From JAGLTQ01 sp964605385 (lineage in GTDB: Bacteria; Pseudomonadota; Gammaproteobacteria; UBA6429; Thiohalophilaceae): DNA of 25,095 nt. This document shows, in pieces, positions 16,544-23,922 of the stretch; the first letter of the stretch is position 1; the number at the start of each line of letters is the position of its first letter. Under the pieces are notes generated by a model, which saw only the letters and a list, made by a program, of their open reading frames with translations, was not told where the DNA came from and made no database searches. A program made the position numbers and the translations under genes. The DNA lies in contig CAZSCK010000038.1 of assembly GCA_964605385.1 (NCBI GenBank), positions 1 to 25,095 of the forward strand, written 5' to 3'.

Positions 16544-16572
16544 ATTCTAATGTAGCTATTAGATAACATCAA
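16544..16572 (-). promoter_or_regulatory. Predicted promoter of the 33-residue membrane protein gene
   Basis: On the minus strand, TTGATG (16567-16572) is followed after exactly 17 bases by TAGAAT (16544-16549). The predicted start near 16537 leaves a leader of about 23 bases that contains the GAGGA ribosome site. This suggests expression independent of ccoIS. Confidence 0.55.
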
Positions 16573-16606
16573 GCCGAATATCCTGTATTCGAATTAGTAA
16601 TATAGA

Positions 16607-16807
16607 CTATTTTGTTGGAGCTGACTTTTTCGGCTCATTTTCAGGGTTTCGAGTAGGTATGCGGATATCATCATCATCCATCAAAATACGATGAGCGGGC
16701 CCTTCCATATCATCAAATTGGCCCGTTTTCACGGCCCAGAGGAAGCCCCAAATTGCGACGCCGAGCACTAATAAACCTAATGGGATTAATAAATAGAGTA
16801 TTTCCAT
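16607..16807 (-). CDS. ccoS: cbb3 oxidase assembly protein CcoS
   Basis: CcoS is a small inner-membrane protein needed for insertion of haem and copper into the cbb3 oxidase. The 66 residues begin with a single span (about 3-25). It is followed by the diagnostic WAVKTGQFDDMEGPAHRIL and the acidic DDDD stretch found in CcoS. The C-terminal tail is rich in Pro and Lys. It starts 37 bases after the ccoI stop and is presumably cotranscribed with it. Confidence 0.94.
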   Translation of the reverse strand: MEILYLLIPLGLLVLGVAIWGFLWAVKTGQFDDMEGPAHRILMDDDDIRIPTRNPENEPKKSAPTK

Positions 16808-16844
16808 AGTGGGATTATACGTGGTCTGAAGAGATCAGACGAAT

Positions 16845-19283
16845 CTAAACATCAACTGATTTATTCAGGCGTAAAGCATTCATAACCACTACCAACGAGC
16901 TGGCGGACATGCCGATTGCAGCCATCCACGGCGCAATGTAGCCCATTGAAGCCAGCGGCAAGGCTAATAAATTATAAGCCAGCGCCCAGCCTAAATTCTG
17001 TTTCACAATATTGATGCTACGCTTTGCCATTTTCATGGCATCTACTAAATGTGGCAGGTGTTCCGATAACAACACCATATCGGCACTGGCCTGCGCCAGT
17101 TGCGTTCCACCGCCCATAGCAATCGACACCTGGGCTGCGGCGAGTACAGGTGCATCATTAACGCCGTCGCCGATCATTGCCACAATTTTGCCTTGTTGTT
17201 GCAACTCATGAATGACCGCTAATTTATCTTCGGGTTTCATGCTGTGACGACTATTTTCGATACCAAGTTGATCTGCAATATAAGAAACCACCGTTTCATT
17301 ATCACCACTGACTAACCAGACTTTTTTGCCCAGGGTCTTTAATGCCTGAACAGATTCAATTGCTTGTTCACGTAGTTCATCACTGAGGAAAAAGATCGCT
17401 AAACATTCTTTTTCATTAGCTAAAAATATTTCTGTTGCGTGTTGTGGTTTATCGCTACTAGATTGGCTTTGAGATGAATTAATGACATCTTCAACATAAG
17501 CAGCACAACCTAAACGATAACGAACACCATCAATTAAACCTGTTACCCCTTGTCCCGGAATTGCTTCAATTTCTTTTGCTGTTACTTCACTCGGACTAGA
17601 GGCTTTTTGTAAAAATACTTTAGCGACCGGATGCTCTGATCCCAGTTCAAGTGCTGCAGCAATATTTAAACTTTGCTGTTCTTTTAACTCTGAAAAGATA
17701 TTCACTGATTCAAGTGCGAGTTGACCTTTGGTTAAGGTACCTGTTTTATCAAAAACAACATGTGTCACTTTAGCCAGGGTTTCTAATGCATGTCCACGAG
17801 TCGTTAACACGCCTAAACGAGTTAATGATCCTGTTGCCGCGGTCATCGCGGTAGGTGTTGCTAATGATAAAGCACAAGGACAAGTGACAACCAATAAAGA
17901 TAGCGCAATCCAAAAAGCTTGGTCTGGATCATGTTGCCACCACCACAAGCCTACCGCCGTGACCAGCACAAGTAAGAAACCAACAAATATGCCTGCAACT
18001 CGATCAGCTGTTTTTGCAATGGAAGGTTTTTCTGTTTGTGCGCGATCAAGTAAACGTTGAATAGAAGCCAGTACAGTATCCTCACCCAACTTTTGTACTT
18101 CAATCACTAGTGGACTTTCAATATTGACCGTACCACCAATGACTTTTTCAGAAATCGTTTTTGCTAAAGGATGGCTTTCACCCGTTAACAAAGATTCATC
18201 AATGCTACTGCGACCTTCAATAATAATACCATCGGCAGGAATACTATCGCCCGGTTTAACTCTTACTTTGTCACCTATACTTAACTCAGTTACGACAACG
18301 GTTTCATCACCATCATCGGTAATGCGTGTTGCCATTGCGGGTAAAAGCTTAACCAACTCTTCTGCAGCTTGCCCTGCTTTTTGCCGCGCCCCCATTTCAA
18401 GAAAACGCCCCGCCAGCAAGAAGAAGGTGAACATGGTGACTGAATCAAAATAAACTTGGCCACTTTGATTTACCGTCGCCCAGCAACTCGCGGCATAAGC
18501 TAAACCAATCGCCAATGAAACAGGAACATCCATTCCTAACTGGCGAACTTTAAGATCACGCCATGCGGAACTAAAAAAAGAACGGGCAGAATAAAAAACA
18601 ACCGGCGTTGCTATAAACATACTTACCCAACGCATAAAGTTTTCAAGACCGGCATCCATACCAGAATAATCACCCGCATAAAGTGCAACCGCGAGCATCA
18701 TCACTTGTACAGCACCTAAACCAGCAATCGCTAAACGTTTAAGTGCATTAGAACGTTCCTTTTTATAAACCGCTTCTTGTCGTCCCGCATCAAAAGGATG
18801 GGCAAGATAACCAATAGATGCTATCGCTTGTAAAATATCGCTCAGCTTGATTTCTGAGTCATCCCAACGAACACGTGCACGATGTGTTGAATAATTAACA
18901 CGGAATTCAACTACACCCGGTAACGCACTAATGTGACGTTCGTTTAACCAAACACATGCCGCACAAACAATGCCTTCTAAAATAAGTGAGGCTTGTTTTA
19001 TATTTTTGTCATCAGTACTAACGAAGGTGCGTTGTAATTCAGGTTTATCGTATAAGGTAAGTTGATCTAATGCTTCAGGTAAGGCAGCACGTGCTGTAGG
19101 TGAGGTTTCAGTACGGTGCTGATAAAAACTGGTGAGACCACCATCAACAATGGCTTTTGCTACAGCCTGGCAACCCGGGCAGCACATGGCACGTTCCTGC
19201 CCGTCAATGTTAACAATGTAAGAACTGTTTTTAGGAATAGGTAGGCTGCAGTGGAAGCAGTCTTCTTCATAATCACCTGTCAT
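16845..19283 (-). CDS. ccoI: Copper-exporting P1B-type ATPase for cbb3 assembly (CcoI/FixI)
   Basis: CcoI moves Cu(I) across the inner membrane to supply CuB of the cbb3 oxidase. The 812 residues begin with a cysteine-rich segment (C9, C12, C34, C35, C38), which is common in CcoI, followed by a heavy-metal-associated domain with CAAC at 107-110. Membrane spans start near residue 190. The transport motif CPC is at 468-470, the phosphorylation motif DKTGTLT at 512-518, the TGES actuator motif upstream of these, and GDGVNDAP near the end. AGGA precedes the ATG at 19281-19283. It is separated from ccoH by 330 bases holding a MITE-like element, so ccoIS may have a separate promoter. Confidence 0.96.
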   Translation of the reverse strand: MTGDYEEDCFHCSLPIPKNSSYIVNIDGQERAMCCPGCQAVAKAIVDGGLTSFYQHRTETSPTARAALPEALDQLTLYDKPELQRTFVSTDDKNIKQASLILEGIVCAACVWLNERHISALPGVVEFRVNYSTHRARVRWDDSEIKLSDILQAIASIGYLAHPFDAGRQEAVYKKERSNALKRLAIAGLGAVQVMMLAVALYAGDYSGMDAGLENFMRWVSMFIATPVVFYSARSFFSSAWRDLKVRQLGMDVPVSLAIGLAYAASCWATVNQSGQVYFDSVTMFTFFLLAGRFLEMGARQKAGQAAEELVKLLPAMATRITDDGDETVVVTELSIGDKVRVKPGDSIPADGIIIEGRSSIDESLLTGESHPLAKTISEKVIGGTVNIESPLVIEVQKLGEDTVLASIQRLLDRAQTEKPSIAKTADRVAGIFVGFLLVLVTAVGLWWWQHDPDQAFWIALSLLVVTCPCALSLATPTAMTAATGSLTRLGVLTTRGHALETLAKVTHVVFDKTGTLTKGQLALESVNIFSELKEQQSLNIAAALELGSEHPVAKVFLQKASSPSEVTAKEIEAIPGQGVTGLIDGVRYRLGCAAYVEDVINSSQSQSSSDKPQHATEIFLANEKECLAIFFLSDELREQAIESVQALKTLGKKVWLVSGDNETVVSYIADQLGIENSRHSMKPEDKLAVIHELQQQGKIVAMIGDGVNDAPVLAAAQVSIAMGGGTQLAQASADMVLLSEHLPHLVDAMKMAKRSINIVKQNLGWALAYNLLALPLASMGYIAPWMAAIGMSASSLVVVMNALRLNKSVDV

Positions 19284-19351
19284 ACATCATCCTGTTTAAA
19301 ATCAGCCAATAAGTAAAACCTAACATTAACATTCAAGCGAGCACCAAGATA

Positions 19352-19466
19352 GGTTCTGGAATTGGTGTAGTCAATTAAAGACCGTCTGCCACACGGATGT
19401 GGCAGCCGAGCAGCCAAGGATGGCATTTTTTGCGTGTCTTTAATTGACTACACTAGTTACAGAACC
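19352..19466. mobile_element. MITE-like structured inverted-repeat element
   Basis: A 115-bp element has long inverted ends: GGTTCTG (19352-19358) plus GTGTAGTCAATTAAAGAC (19365-19382) pair with GTCTTTAATTGACTACAC (19436-19453) plus CAGAACC (19460-19466), 28 of 31 positions overall. Inside is a perfect 8-bp hairpin, CTGCCACA-CGGA-TGTGGCAG (19386-19405), and a GCCGAGCAGCCAAGGATGGC segment typical of gammaproteobacterial dispersed repeats. It encodes no protein, and I see no clear target-site duplication. It lies between ccoH and ccoI. Confidence 0.75.
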
Positions 19467-19484
19467 GGAGCATTATAAATATCC

Positions 19485-19593
19485 AAACACAAAATACTAT
19501 TCAGGTGAATAGTTAATCACAGCCGGTTGTGTTTACACCGTGTTCGAATGATACCCTCTAATATATTTTTATGAGGGGCACTACGATTCGAAC
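19485..19593. repeat. Cluster of nested inverted repeats between ccoH and the MITE-like element
   Basis: Two structures lie side by side. First, AAACACAA (19485-19492) pairs with TTGTGTTT (19527-19534) around an inner hairpin ACTATTCA-GG-TGAATAGT (19496-19513). Second, GTTCGAAT (19542-19549) and CCCTC (19554-19558) pair with GAGGG (19573-19577) and ATTCGAAC (19586-19593). Any transcript running from ccoH into ccoI would fold here. It may attenuate or process the message, or be decayed mobile DNA. Confidence 0.5.
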
Positions 19594-19613
19594 CTACAAT
19601 AAAAGTTAATAAA

Positions 19614-20429
19614 TTATTTTTCTTTAATGAAAGTCTTTGCACGCACTTCGTGATCATCATTATCTTTCTGTATTTTTAAAATTAAATCCCAATTACCCGG
19701 TTGGGTCAAAGTAATACTTTGTTGATAAATGCCTGGTTTAACTTCTTGCATAGTAAAGCTTTTATCTAATTTACTATCTGCTGGTCTTAAAAATATTCCA
19801 CTAATTTTTGCATTTTTTACAACTTGACTTGTATTGGATTTAATTTCAACTCTAAAGATGGCTGGTTTATTAACAACAGCTTCACCTAACCAACCTTTTT
19901 TAATTGTCCAGTTAAGTATTTTTTGAGTTTCAAAACGTTTTACATAATCATTATATTGATTTTGTTTTTGATGATAGTCATGGCTAACCGTACCAGGAAA
20001 ATGTGAACTGATTTTTCCACCTGATTGTGGAGCAGGTAATAACCATTTAGCAATATTCGTGTTCATGCCTTTTGTTGCAAACATAATAAAAAATGAATCC
20101 ATTATGATAAGAATAACAAAAAATGTCACTATTGCTGCAGGTGCCCAGTGAAAACCGAACCCTTCTTTGCCTGCCTTACAGCGCAGATCACGTTGTGAAG
20201 TAATGATCCCTAAAATATAAACACTGACTAAATAAAGAGCGATGTGAATAGCAAAAACATCTGCACCCGGCCAAATGAAAATCGAAATAGGAACATAAGT
20301 CGCAGTAACCGCAAAAGCCATAACAACCGCAACCATTTTTCCTGACATATTACTGACGCTGTACAGTAATATGAAAATAGCGACTATTGAAAAAACACCG
20401 CCCAATAAAGTTATTAATATATTATCCAC
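19614..20429 (-). CDS. ccoH: CcoH/FixH-family cbb3 assembly protein with N-terminal membrane extension
   Basis: CcoH (FixH) is a single-span protein that interacts with CcoN and CcoI during cbb3 assembly. Family members are usually about 150-170 residues. This one is 271 because about 90 residues with three extra spans (about 4-25, 32-53, 57-77) precede the FixH part. The FixH part has HWAPAAIVTFFVILIIMDSFFIMFATKGM (start near 94, quoted here only as HWAP...FATKGM), VSHDYHQKQNQYND, and a periplasmic beta domain with GNWDLILKIQ. Its start lies six bases after the ccoG stop. The FixH assignment is supported by motif and position; the role of the extension is unknown. Confidence 0.87.
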   Translation of the reverse strand: MDNILITLLGGVFSIVAIFILLYSVSNMSGKMVAVVMAFAVTATYVPISIFIWPGADVFAIHIALYLVSVYILGIITSQRDLRCKAGKEGFGFHWAPAAIVTFFVILIIMDSFFIMFATKGMNTNIAKWLLPAPQSGGKISSHFPGTVSHDYHQKQNQYNDYVKRFETQKILNWTIKKGWLGEAVVNKPAIFRVEIKSNTSQVVKNAKISGIFLRPADSKLDKSFTMQEVKPGIYQQSITLTQPGNWDLILKIQKDNDDHEVRAKTFIKEK

Positions 20430-20435
20430 GTTACA

Positions 20436-21866
20436 TTATTTCCCGGTTTCTTTATGAATTAATTGCTTCTCAGGTACGTAAAAAACATTTTGCTGACTAA
20501 CCTTTTGTTTTATGTTGTCGCCAATAGAGTTGATAACAAAATTAAACTTAGTACTGCTCCTGGAAACATCTGCAGGTGACATTCTCACTTTGGCAATCAA
20601 TTTAACGCTGTGTTCTGCTGCCACATGTATTTCGCTAAACTTACCCATATCCAGCTCAACATTTTTAAGGCCTTCTATCGAAATTCTGTAGGTAAAAGGT
20701 TTTGTCGTCTTATTATTAATCTTAATATCATAACGGTTTTGCACCCGGCCATCTGACAAAGTTACTGATAATGGCTGACGAACTTGTCGTACCAACATTT
20801 CCAGATCGCTACGGGTCGCCACACTCCAAACCAGCAACATAATGGTAGCTAATAAAACAATAACATATCCGATGTTTTTTGCTTTAAGACGTTTTGTCTC
20901 TTTCCCTTCAAGCTCATGCTCAGAAGAGTATTTAATTAATCCCGTTGGAAACTTAATTGAAGTCATTATAGTATTACAAGCATCAATACAAAGTGCACAT
21001 GAAGTACATTGATATTGCATACCGTTTCTTATATCGATACCTGTCGGGCAAACCTGAACACAGTAACCACAATCAATGCAATCGCCGACTGATGCATTAT
21101 CACGTTCAGCAGAAGTCATTAAACCTTTTTTAGGTTTTAGCCTTCCATTTTCACGTTCACCACGACTTTCATTATAGGCAACAATCAAAGTATCTGAATC
21201 AAACATCACGGCCTGAAAACGGGCATAAGGACACATGTAAGTACATACCTGCTCACGCGCCAAGCCTGCCATAACGTATGTTGTCATGGTCAAGAATAAG
21301 GTTGTTGCATAAGCGGCAAAAGGTGCATCTCCCGTAAGCATTTGTACAAGTAGTTCTGGCGCATTACCCCAGTAAAGTGTAAAAGATAAACCTGTTAATA
21401 ACGCAACTGAAAACCAAAGAACATGGGTCAAACCCATTTTAAATATTTTCTGATTTGACCATGGCGCCTGAGAAAGTTTTATCCGCGCATTACGTTCACC
21501 TTGAACCAAACGTTCGATAAAAACAAAAACGTCTGTCCACAAAGTCTGGAAACAAAAGTATCCACAGAAAACCCTGCCGGCAAGGCCCGTAACAAAGAAA
21601 AGTAAAAATGCACCGATAAGCAAAAGACCCGCTAACCAGAAAATATCCTGAGCATAAACAACTAAATCAAAAATATAAAAACGACGTGCTTCAATATCAA
21701 ACAAGATAGCTTGCTGCGGACCTACTTCGCGCGCCCAACGTAACCACGGCAAAAGAAAATAAACAGCATAAGCAAGAACAAGAATGCTGGTTTTTATAGA
21801 ACGATAGCGCCCTTTAACCGAGCGTGGAAATATCTCAATTCGTTCTTGAAATGATACCTCTGGCAT
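20436..21866 (-). CDS. ccoG: Cu(II) reductase / iron-sulfur protein CcoG (RdxA/FixG)
   Basis: CcoG is an inner-membrane iron-sulfur protein. The family has been shown to reduce Cu(II) to Cu(I) for cbb3 assembly. The 476 residues have several N-terminal spans with the family motif GRVFCGYFCFQTLWTDVF. A CxxxCP motif (CTYMCPYARFQ) follows near residue 210. Two ferredoxin clusters come next: C263-x2-C266-x2-C269-x3-C273-P and C287-x2-C290-x2-C293-x3-C297. A further span at about 330-350 leads to a C-terminal periplasmic immunoglobulin-like domain. It is the first gene after the ccoNOQP terminator and is followed at once by ccoH. Confidence 0.96.
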   Translation of the reverse strand: MPEVSFQERIEIFPRSVKGRYRSIKTSILVLAYAVYFLLPWLRWAREVGPQQAILFDIEARRFYIFDLVVYAQDIFWLAGLLLIGAFLLFFVTGLAGRVFCGYFCFQTLWTDVFVFIERLVQGERNARIKLSQAPWSNQKIFKMGLTHVLWFSVALLTGLSFTLYWGNAPELLVQMLTGDAPFAAYATTLFLTMTTYVMAGLAREQVCTYMCPYARFQAVMFDSDTLIVAYNESRGERENGRLKPKKGLMTSAERDNASVGDCIDCGYCVQVCPTGIDIRNGMQYQCTSCALCIDACNTIMTSIKFPTGLIKYSSEHELEGKETKRLKAKNIGYVIVLLATIMLLVWSVATRSDLEMLVRQVRQPLSVTLSDGRVQNRYDIKINNKTTKPFTYRISIEGLKNVELDMGKFSEIHVAAEHSVKLIAKVRMSPADVSRSSTKFNFVINSIGDNIKQKVSQQNVFYVPEKQLIHKETGK

Positions 21867-21930
21867 AGCGATAGCTAACCTGTGATGACCAATTTATTTT
21901 TCATAATAAAACCTTTTTCAGATACTAAAA

Positions 21931-21961
21931 AGAGGATGTGTATTTAAAACACACATCCTCT
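21931..21961 (-). terminator. Rho-independent terminator after ccoP
   Basis: An 11-bp perfect stem, AGAGGATGTGT and ACACATCCTCT, with a nine-base loop is followed on the minus strand by a run of T. It lies about 50 bases after the ccoP stop and separates the structural genes from ccoG, which must then have its own promoter or depend on readthrough. Confidence 0.9.
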
Positions 21962-22012
21962 AATTAAATACTTCTGTCATAGCAAAAGAACAAAGTGACT
22001 GCTATTTATTAA

Positions 22013-22927
22013 TTACTTACTAGCTGATAATTGCTTCACGTAGAACGTCAATATTTTAATCTCTGTTGCCGACAAACGATCTTTCCATGCAGGCATTTGA
22101 CGTGTTTTACCGTTTTTAATAACATCTATTACAACTGCTTTTTTCACTTCGGCTGTATCAGCACCGGTAACATCTGCAATTGTCCAGATTTTATCGGTTA
22201 GATTAGCTGAACCAAATGATGTTTTGCCTTTTGCATCAGCACCATGACAGGCAACACAACCACCTGCATTATTGAAGACTGCTTTACCGCGCTTAGCTGC
22301 TGATTTATCAACTGCATTGCCTGATAAACTTAAAACATAATCTGCAACATCTGATGTTTGATTTTCAGTTAAACTAGCTTTAAAAGCAGGCATTGAACCG
22401 TTACGTCCATTTGTAATCGTTTCCTGAATCTTGCTGAAGCTACCGCCCCATAACCACGCATCATCTAACAGGTTAGGATAAAAACCGATAACACCATTAC
22501 CACCCGTCTGGTGACAACCTGCACAGTTATCAGCAAAAACAACTTTTGCCATGGAATAGGCAAAGGCACTTTTTTCTTCATCTGAAGCAATTTGTTCAAA
22601 TGTTGAAGCATTAATATCTTTTAAATATTCCGCTTGTGCTTCACGAGCGTCCTGCATTTCTTTTAAGAATAACGCGCGTGTATTCCAATGTGTGGTTGTT
22701 GTTTTACCATCAGATGTTGTGTAGGTAATTTCATTCATCATGCCTTTAGTATAACTATCGCCTACAGGCCATGCTGGATACAAAAACCAGTATACGATGG
22801 TAAAAATTGCTGACGCATAAAATGTCCACAACCACCAAGCTGGTAATGGGTTATTAAATTCCTGTATATCACCATCCCATGCATGGCCGGTGGTTTGTAC
22901 AGTAGGTTTGTTTTTTTTACTGCTCAT
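22013..22927 (-). CDS. ccoP: Cytochrome cbb3 oxidase dihaem subunit CcoP
   Basis: CcoP carries two c-type haems that pass electrons towards CcoO and the active site. The 304 residues begin with the conserved TTGHAWDGDIQEFNNPLPAWW (residues 12-32), followed by one span (about 31-50) and a periplasmic part. Haem motifs are CAGCH at 135-139 and CVACH at 224-228. Methionine ligands are expected in GSMPAF (177-182) and RQMPAW near the end. The start overlaps the end of ccoQ by 11 bases, so translation is coupled. A terminator follows. Confidence 0.97.
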   Translation of the reverse strand: MSSKKNKPTVQTTGHAWDGDIQEFNNPLPAWWLWTFYASAIFTIVYWFLYPAWPVGDSYTKGMMNEITYTTSDGKTTTTHWNTRALFLKEMQDAREAQAEYLKDINASTFEQIASDEEKSAFAYSMAKVVFADNCAGCHQTGGNGVIGFYPNLLDDAWLWGGSFSKIQETITNGRNGSMPAFKASLTENQTSDVADYVLSLSGNAVDKSAAKRGKAVFNNAGGCVACHGADAKGKTSFGSANLTDKIWTIADVTGADTAEVKKAVVIDVIKNGKTRQMPAWKDRLSATEIKILTFYVKQLSASK

Positions 22928-23120
22928 TTTTTATATCCTTACTCTGTCCGTCTTCATCATCATCTTGAAACGGAATATTCTTGTAAGACTCAAGCCGTTT
23001 GCTACGCTTACCATTTGTAAAAACATAAACTAATATTCCAACAAATGTAATCGAAAACAGTACCAATACAAACGGTTTGGTATTTTCCATATGGGTAAAC
23101 CAGCTAAGCCATTCAAACAT
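22917..23120 (-). CDS. ccoQ: Cytochrome cbb3 oxidase subunit CcoQ
   Basis: CcoQ (FixQ) is a small single-span subunit that stabilises the cbb3 complex. The 67 residues have one span (about 16-36) followed by NGKRSKRLESYKNIPFQDDDED, in which the basic stretch after the span and the FQDDDED end are typical. It lies between ccoO and ccoP, 36 bases after ccoO, and overlaps ccoP by 11 bases. Confidence 0.93.
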   Translation of the reverse strand: MFEWLSWFTHMENTKPFVLVLFSITFVGILVYVFTNGKRSKRLESYKNIPFQDDDEDGQSKDIKNEQ

Positions 23121-23156
23121 AATGTTTACCCTTTATTATCTTCTGCTAAAACCGAC

Positions 23157-23903
23157 TTAACGGAATTTAGCAAAGTGACCTTCATCAAACTTACTGAAGT
23201 CAACCATCGTGCCTAACAACTGCAAGTAAGCAACTAACGCATCCATTTCAGTAATATCATCAGCATTACCATCGTAATTTTCTGATGCAGCTTGTGCTAA
23301 TAAATTTTCTTCAGCATGAAGAATATCCAGATTTTTAGCGATGTCTTCACCAAAACGTTTTACATTTGCTTCATATTCTTCTGTACTTTCAGAATAAGGA
23401 ACACCCACAACTTTTAAAGTACGCATACGATCAGCTATATCTTTATAGCTTAAAGGCGTCATCAAAAATCCGTAGTTTGGCATAATGGATTCTTTAACAA
23501 CTGAACGCGGTGCAATCAGATGTTGTACATGCCATTCATTAGAATATTTTTTACCTACACGAGCAAGATCAGGACCTGTGCGTTTTGATCCCCACTGGAA
23601 TGGGTGATCAAATTTTGACTCAGCTGCTAATGAATAGTGACCATAACGTAATGCTTCATCACGGAACGGGCGAATCATTTGTGAATGGCAAAGATAGCAA
23701 CCTTCACGTTGATAAATATCACGACCACGTAATTGAAGTGGAGAATAAGGATGAATCGTATCTTTATTCTCAACTCTAACTTCTTCGATAGTACTATCGA
23801 TGAAATACAATGGAACGATTTCTACCAGCCCGCCGATACTGATCACGATAAGTGTCAGTCCAATCAGCCAGCCAGCATTTGTTTCTATAGTTTCATGCTT
23901 CAT
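23157..23903 (-). CDS. ccoO: Cytochrome cbb3 oxidase monohaem subunit CcoO
   Basis: CcoO carries one c-type haem and passes electrons from CcoP to the low-spin haem of CcoN. The 248 residues have an N-terminal span (about 12-34), followed by LQLRGRDIYQREGCYLCHSQ with the haem motif CYLCH at 69-73, then MIRPFRDE, and the family segment WGSKRTGPDLARVG. A likely axial methionine lies in SIMPNYGFL. The C-terminal DALVAYLQLLGTMVDF is also characteristic. It starts 19 bases after the ccoN stop. Confidence 0.97.
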   Translation of the reverse strand: MKHETIETNAGWLIGLTLIVISIGGLVEIVPLYFIDSTIEEVRVENKDTIHPYSPLQLRGRDIYQREGCYLCHSQMIRPFRDEALRYGHYSLAAESKFDHPFQWGSKRTGPDLARVGKKYSNEWHVQHLIAPRSVVKESIMPNYGFLMTPLSYKDIADRMRTLKVVGVPYSESTEEYEANVKRFGEDIAKNLDILHAEENLLAQAASENYDGNADDITEMDALVAYLQLLGTMVDFSKFDEGHFAKFR

Positions 23904-23922
23904 TAATCAAATCTCCAGTTAA

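Noticed and set aside
19284..19340. FNR/Anr-type site (TTGAT-N4-ATCAA) upstream of ccoI.
   Set aside because: I looked on both strands and found no match of useful quality. The expected site for the main operon, upstream of ccoN, lies outside the window.
19571..19598. tRNA-like 3' end on the minus strand (GGTTCGAATC followed by GTGCCCCT).
   Set aside because: The bases flanking the TTCGAAT loop do not pair as a T-arm stem, and no acceptor, D or anticodon arm is found nearby. The motif is explained by the inverted repeat GTTCGAAT/ATTCGAAC.
21885..21916. Possible nine-codon leader peptide (MKNKLVITG) upstream of ccoG on the minus strand.
   Set aside because: It has AAAGG upstream, but so short a frame is expected by chance and no attenuator structure follows it before ccoG.
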